Assembly: GCA_018398815.1 (NCBI GenBank)
Contig: CM031615.1
Span: 57,959,708 to 58,023,707, forward strand
Length of the DNA: 64,000 nt
Reading direction: 5' to 3'
Source: Conus ventricosus
Lineage: Eukaryota > Mollusca > Gastropoda > Neogastropoda > Conidae
The position numbers and the translations under genes were made by a program. The stretch's first letter is position 1. Every line of letters begins with the position of its first letter. The notes beneath the pieces are model-generated. The model made no database searches. It worked only from the letters and a program-made list of their open reading frames with translations, and was not told the DNA's origin. Shown in pieces: positions 12,561-64,000 of this stretch.

Positions 12561-13640
12561 CACTCCCGATAGGTCTCAGAAAAAGAAGCATTGAAAAGGA
12601 AGACTGGAAAAATAGATGAAAGAACAGACTGAAGAAAACCCGGGGAAAGGGAAAGAAACAAGACGACATAGAGGCTGCAGATGATGTGGGAGACTTTATG
12701 GGTGAAAAGAGATAGCAAAAGACATGGTAGGCAGAACATTAGGAAAGTCAAGAAAAAGGGGTGGGCACGTTGGTCTAGAAACACCCCCGCCACGACAAGG
12801 CCGGCCCATGGGGGCTCTCAATTACGTTTCACCGATTCTTTTTAAACTGAAGGCGATTAATTATGCAAAATGGGCTAGTGCCCTCCATATGGTGTGTGTG
12901 TGTGTGTGCTGTGTGGTGTGTGCGTGCGTGCGTTTCATTACACAAGGTGTTGTGTTCTGAACAGGGTAAATACTTTGTGTACGCATTGTTTAGAGATGGT
13001 TACATCTTCCTCCTTCCTCTCACCTCTTCGCTAGCTATGTCACGCCGTCGACAGACCCTAGACAGACATCAAAGAAGTGTCCTACAGCACGCGTGTCAAG
13101 CGTTATGGGCTGGCGCTCCGGAGGACAAGTACAAAACAGCTTCTCCGATACAAAGTTGAAGAAGGAGCGAGGAGGTGGGCGGCGGGGGGGGGGGGGGGGG
13201 GGGGGGGTGGGGGTATACTGAGACTGCCCTCATTTTTTGTACCGCCTTCCCTTTTGCAAAAGACAAAAAGGGAGAAAAAATTATTCACCTGTGGTATTCG
13301 AACCATTCGAACATTTCATTTATGCATTGTAATGTCTCAATCAGAGTGCGTTCTTGCTTCAGCGACAGTTAATCTGGTATTGCACTGTAGACATAAGTTT
13401 CACTTTTCAGTTCTGCTACCTATGACGTTTTTTTTGTTTGCTTTTTTAGCAACAGAAGTCACCAGCAGTAGAGGACTCTTGATACAGTCGCTGGGATCTC
13501 TTGAATGCCCTCAAGGGTAAGTCTGCAATCGCTCAAAACTTATCTTTGCCATGCTGATGGTAAAGAATATTGAATGAATTTGCCAGGTTCTAAGATGGAG
13601 AAGGTAAAGAGAATCAGCGTCTCTCGTTCTCACTGTTCAC
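12561..13640. other. No supported gene; microsatellite and G-run
   Basis: The stretch holds a TG/GTG-rich microsatellite at 12,892-12,936 and a G homopolymer of about 25 nt at 13,183-13,207. A weak exon-like sequence on the + strand at 13,450-13,517 has an AG before it and GGTAAGT after it; it could not be linked to any gene. Confidence 0.5.
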
Positions 13641-13812
13641 CTTTGTCTCAAGTCTCGTTCGCTCACGCTGGTCACCGACTGCATCCGGGCGAGAGATGCG
13701 TTCAGTTGGATGGGCCGCCCTCCAGGGTAACCACGAATGGCAGTGTCCCGATACTGCCGCTCGGCAAGGGCGGCCGACTGCCTGCGCATAGCCCTTCCCT
13801 TGGCAAGGCTTA
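13641..13812 (-). CDS. Unidentified coding exon (172 nt)
   Basis: The exon is bounded by AAAACGCAG on the acceptor side and CAAAG/GTGAAC on the donor side. One frame is open throughout and starts after two bases with SLAKGRAMRRQSAALAERQY, continuing RDTAIRGYPGG and ending SVTSVSERDLRQ. Composition is GC-rich and protein-like against AT-rich surroundings. It lies downstream of the putative last exons of the MTMR14-like gene on the same strand. Because those exons end in stop codons, this exon probably belongs to the next gene. I do not recognise the protein, and no neighbouring exon could be joined to it. Confidence 0.4.
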
Positions 13813-15451
13813 CTGCGTTTTGATTTCAACCTTTCAGTTTCACGCCTTCGGTGTCGGATTCTGATGAGCATTCCGGCCGACGCCGTGAACAGAAGCCAAC
13901 ACACAGCTGATCGGACCAACTGTAAGCCGCGGATGCCCTTCAATGGAACCCCCATCTACCTAAAACCAAAGTTGCGGATCCCGACCCATGCTCATGCCCA
14001 TGTTGCCATGTCTGAATGTTTAGCCGGTTTTATGTCCACAGATCAGCTCTCTCTCTCACACCCCACACGCACGCACGCACGCACGCACACATACAAATTG
14101 CAAACTGAAGATTGTATTCGAACCGGCAGGCTAAATATGAAATATACCAAAAGTCATCCAAAACATTATGAAACCCGAACGTTTCTTCAAAAATGAAGGA
14201 AAACCGATGTAACATTACATAGTAAACACATTCTAATACAGAATGTGAATATAAATTATTTGACAAACATTAAACACAGAGATCATATTTTCACTTTTTT
14301 TGTATGTCATAAATATCAATACGGAATTCGATGAATACTTATTAAATGGTCACCATATATTTCACATAAACCAAATCATATAATCAGACTCAATGGATGT
14401 GCTCTGCGTCCATCAACATGTCCTATCCTTCGAAGATATACACAGCAAAGTTGCCTATTGTCAAGGCAAGGGGGGAGTGGGGGTTGAGTGGAGGGGGGGG
14501 GGGGGGGGAGAGGCAATCCATTTCTTTTCCTTTGCTAGCCCGTTTTTCGAACCAAGAAAAAATAGATGCGTACGAAAAAGGAAAAGATCCGACTGGAAGA
14601 AGAGAACTCCCATCCAAAACGGATGATTGCCAAAAGATGGATTGGGAAAAAAGGGAAAAAATTCAAAAGTGAAAAGAGAGGGCTCAAAAAATCACTAAAC
14701 ATAATAAAGGCATGACGCAGTTTCATTACTCGATACACACGTGAACTTCGGAAAAACTTGGCTGCTTTCGCATTACAAGTACCCATCAAGTGTCGCTTAC
14801 GGCTTTTACGTTCACACTTGATTGACGAGTCATTCAACAACAGGAAACGTAAGTGGTGATCACTATACACACTGCACACCCGCAGTTTGGCTTTGATTTT
14901 CCTTGTGATGGCAACAGCTGCCTTTTCAATACACACCCTCCTCTACTACCCCCAAAATATGTTTCTTCATTTCTCTATTTACATCAACAGACAGTAAACA
15001 AAAATCGAGACTACCCCGTCAGTTCCTTGTTATCTGAACCGAAGTTAAACGATCCGTCAGAAACTCGGAGAAAAGGGAGTCGACATTTCTACTCAAAAGG
15101 CAAATTAAAACCCTTTTCAAGGCAGCAGCTTTTATCTTACATAGCAATATTCTTAATTCCGAGCAATGCCTATCTACCCACATATCAAAAGACACAAAGT
15201 ATGCCGAATCTACACACACCCTAACCGACCGTAAGCTGGTCATTCACAATCCCTCCATTTGGGCCCGATCAGGTCGTGAACCAATTCGTGCAACTATATC
15301 CAGCCCCTCATGATCAATTGGGGGTCCCCACGCTCTTTCGCTCTTTGGGAGGTCAGCAATCTCCAACAGTAGCGCCTCCCGACGTCGGGGCAGGTTCCTC
15401 CATTTTCTTTATAATAAGACTCGGGATGGGAACTTGAACGTCCCCCACGCC

Positions 15452-62544
<47,093 letters not shown>

Positions 62545-62929
62545 CTGACCCAAGCACGTTGCCAAGTTCCCCACTGTTCTGTTTGATCTACGGGTTTAAA
62601 ACACAGGAGAAACCTACTTTTCTGTCACGAGATGTCACTTTTATCTGTAATGGTTCCAGACTTCATTTGCGGTTTTATTAATTATTCCAGTTCTCTGTAA
62701 GGCCATACAAATCCAGGTCATTCTCCACTGTCTTCACCAAGCAACTTCCGTTTCGCCAAGGTGTTCCAGGTTCGACGAATTTATCGTTAACATTAGTCGG
62801 CATCGTGTTAAAAAGTTTAATAAATTTCAGCTTGGTCACACACAGCATTGATCATCAAGTAGGCGGGCTCAAGATTCACATCACTCAGCTCTAAACATGA
62901 ACCGCTATCAAAGACATGAACGACGGAAA

Positions 62930-63800
62930 TATTAAAACACTCAACTCTGTTAGCAACTGCCCCAGCCATTTAACATCAAAACGTGTGTAAAACACTTCAC
63001 AAAGAAAAGGTTTACAGACTCGCCTGACTTGACAATTATCGCCCGCCTATGACACTAAACGCCAGCAAAAACCCGACCGGCTGACAGGTTTAAATCTTCA
63101 CCTGATATGACAATTGCCCCAGCCTTATGACATTAAATTAAGCACCTGGGAGATTGGCAGGTCTGAATATTCACCCGAGCTGAAAACGGACCAAGTCTTA
63201 CGACATTAAACGCTAATTAAATATCCGAGAGACTTGACAGGTTTGAATATTCACGTGATCCGACAACTGCCCCAGTCTTATGACGTTAAACGCTAGTTAA
63301 ATACCGAGCGGCTGACAGGTTTGAATATTCACGTGAACCGACAACTGCCCCAGGCTTTCGACATTAAACAGTGGTTAGATACCCGACAGACTGACAGGCG
63401 GACCAATATACTCACCTGGCCTTCCAAATGCACCAGCCCTCTGACCTTCAACTCCAAGTCAATCATTGGACAGTCACACAGGTTCCGATTCTCACCAAAC
63501 CTGACAGTTGTCCCAAACCTATTGTTATCAAATAATCGTAACACACCTGACAGGGAGGCAGGTTTATTACATACTCACCTAAACTAGCAACTAACGCAGC
63601 CCCACGACACCGAAGGCCAGTAAAACGCCTGCCAGGGGGAAAAAGGTTGAAATACTCGCCTTCACCGACAACATCCCGGCTCGGTGACATTAAACACTGG
63701 TAAAACACCTGTAGGGCCGACAGCTTTTAGGTTCTCAACCGAACCGACAACTGCCCAGACCCTCTGGCATTTAGAGCTGGCAAAACACCTAAAACAACCA
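62930..63800. repeat. Degenerate ~80-bp minisatellite, about 11 copies
   Basis: Each unit carries variants of GACATTAAACGCTAGTTAAA, GACTGACAGGTTTGAATATT and CGACAACTGCCCCAG. The spacing of the GACATTAAA block (63,050; 63,129; 63,200; 63,281; 63,359; 63,441; 63,605; 63,686) shows the period. Confidence 0.85.
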
Positions 63801-64000
63801 CTCTACAAGGAACAGTGCGAGGAGGCAGGGGAGGAAGACAGAGAAAGAGATGAGAGGACAACATCAGTACATGGACTGGCCTCACACTCAACTTCCTAAG
63901 AGCGTCTGAGAACCGGGACGAGTGGAGGAAGCTGGTTGCGAAGTCTTCTGTGGCGCCCCAACGGTCATCAAGACTCCGGAATAGGTGAAAACACCTGGCA

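Noticed and set aside
13450..13517. Possible + strand exon between TTTTTTAG and GGTAAGT
   Set aside because: The splice-like signals are good but the encoded ~20 residues match nothing I know and no neighbouring exon on the + strand could be found.

Overview
This is eukaryotic, intron- and repeat-rich DNA from an invertebrate, most likely a lophotrochozoan such as a gastropod mollusc. The support is long introns with GT/AG boundaries, LINE families (L2, CR1 and I groups), a Tc1 element, a Ty3/gypsy-group LTR element, TTAGGG-type repeats and very abundant micro- and minisatellites. The species call is inference. There is no bacterial-style gene organisation, CRISPR array or rRNA gene.

The host gene is one large minus-strand gene spanning most of the window (about 62.5 kb down to 15.5 kb). 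I identify it as a myotubularin-related protein 14 (MTMR14/Jumpy-type) phosphoinositide 3-phosphatase. The catalytic loop HCISGWDRTP lies in the exon at 39,370-39,529. Flanking exons carry other family signatures (DLMVE, FPYPG, CEFF, EWDL, FCF). Fifteen successive exons join with matching splice phases once a few one-base homopolymer indels are allowed for. The last exon exists as two tandem copies (17,643-18,129 and 15,452-15,818) inside a duplicated segment of about 1.5 kb. The N-terminal exons are not found and may lie beyond 64 kb. A separate unidentified minus-strand exon is at 13,641-13,812.

Layout: 0-12.6 kb is mobile DNA and satellites. It holds a Mutator-like fragment, an L2-group LINE (+), a CR1-group LINE fragment (-), a satellite of about 150-bp units that each carry a hairpin, and a nearly complete I-group LINE (-) with gag, endonuclease, RT and RNase H. 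13-25 kb holds the duplicated 3' end of the host gene, a large palindrome with hammerhead-like motifs, and a 26-bp satellite split by a SINE. 26-36 kb holds a broken CXC-tail gene, a hammerhead ribozyme motif, middle exons, and 16-bp and 35-bp minisatellites. 37-47 kb holds the catalytic exons set among SINEs and minisatellites. 47.7-53.4 kb is an LTR retrotransposon whose integrase remnant precedes its RT (Gmr1-like order). 54-64 kb holds a LINE 3' fragment, upstream exons, a Tc1 transposon with perfect terminal repeats, a telomere-like block bracketed by inverted repeats, and an 80-bp minisatellite.

The most unusual themes are minisatellites whose repeat unit contains a copy of an adjacent splice donor or acceptor, hammerhead-type motifs in at least four places, hairpin-bearing satellite DNA, and many G:C homopolymers of 16-38 nt. 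The frequent one-base indels in C/G runs of the host exons look more like consensus errors than real pseudogenisation.
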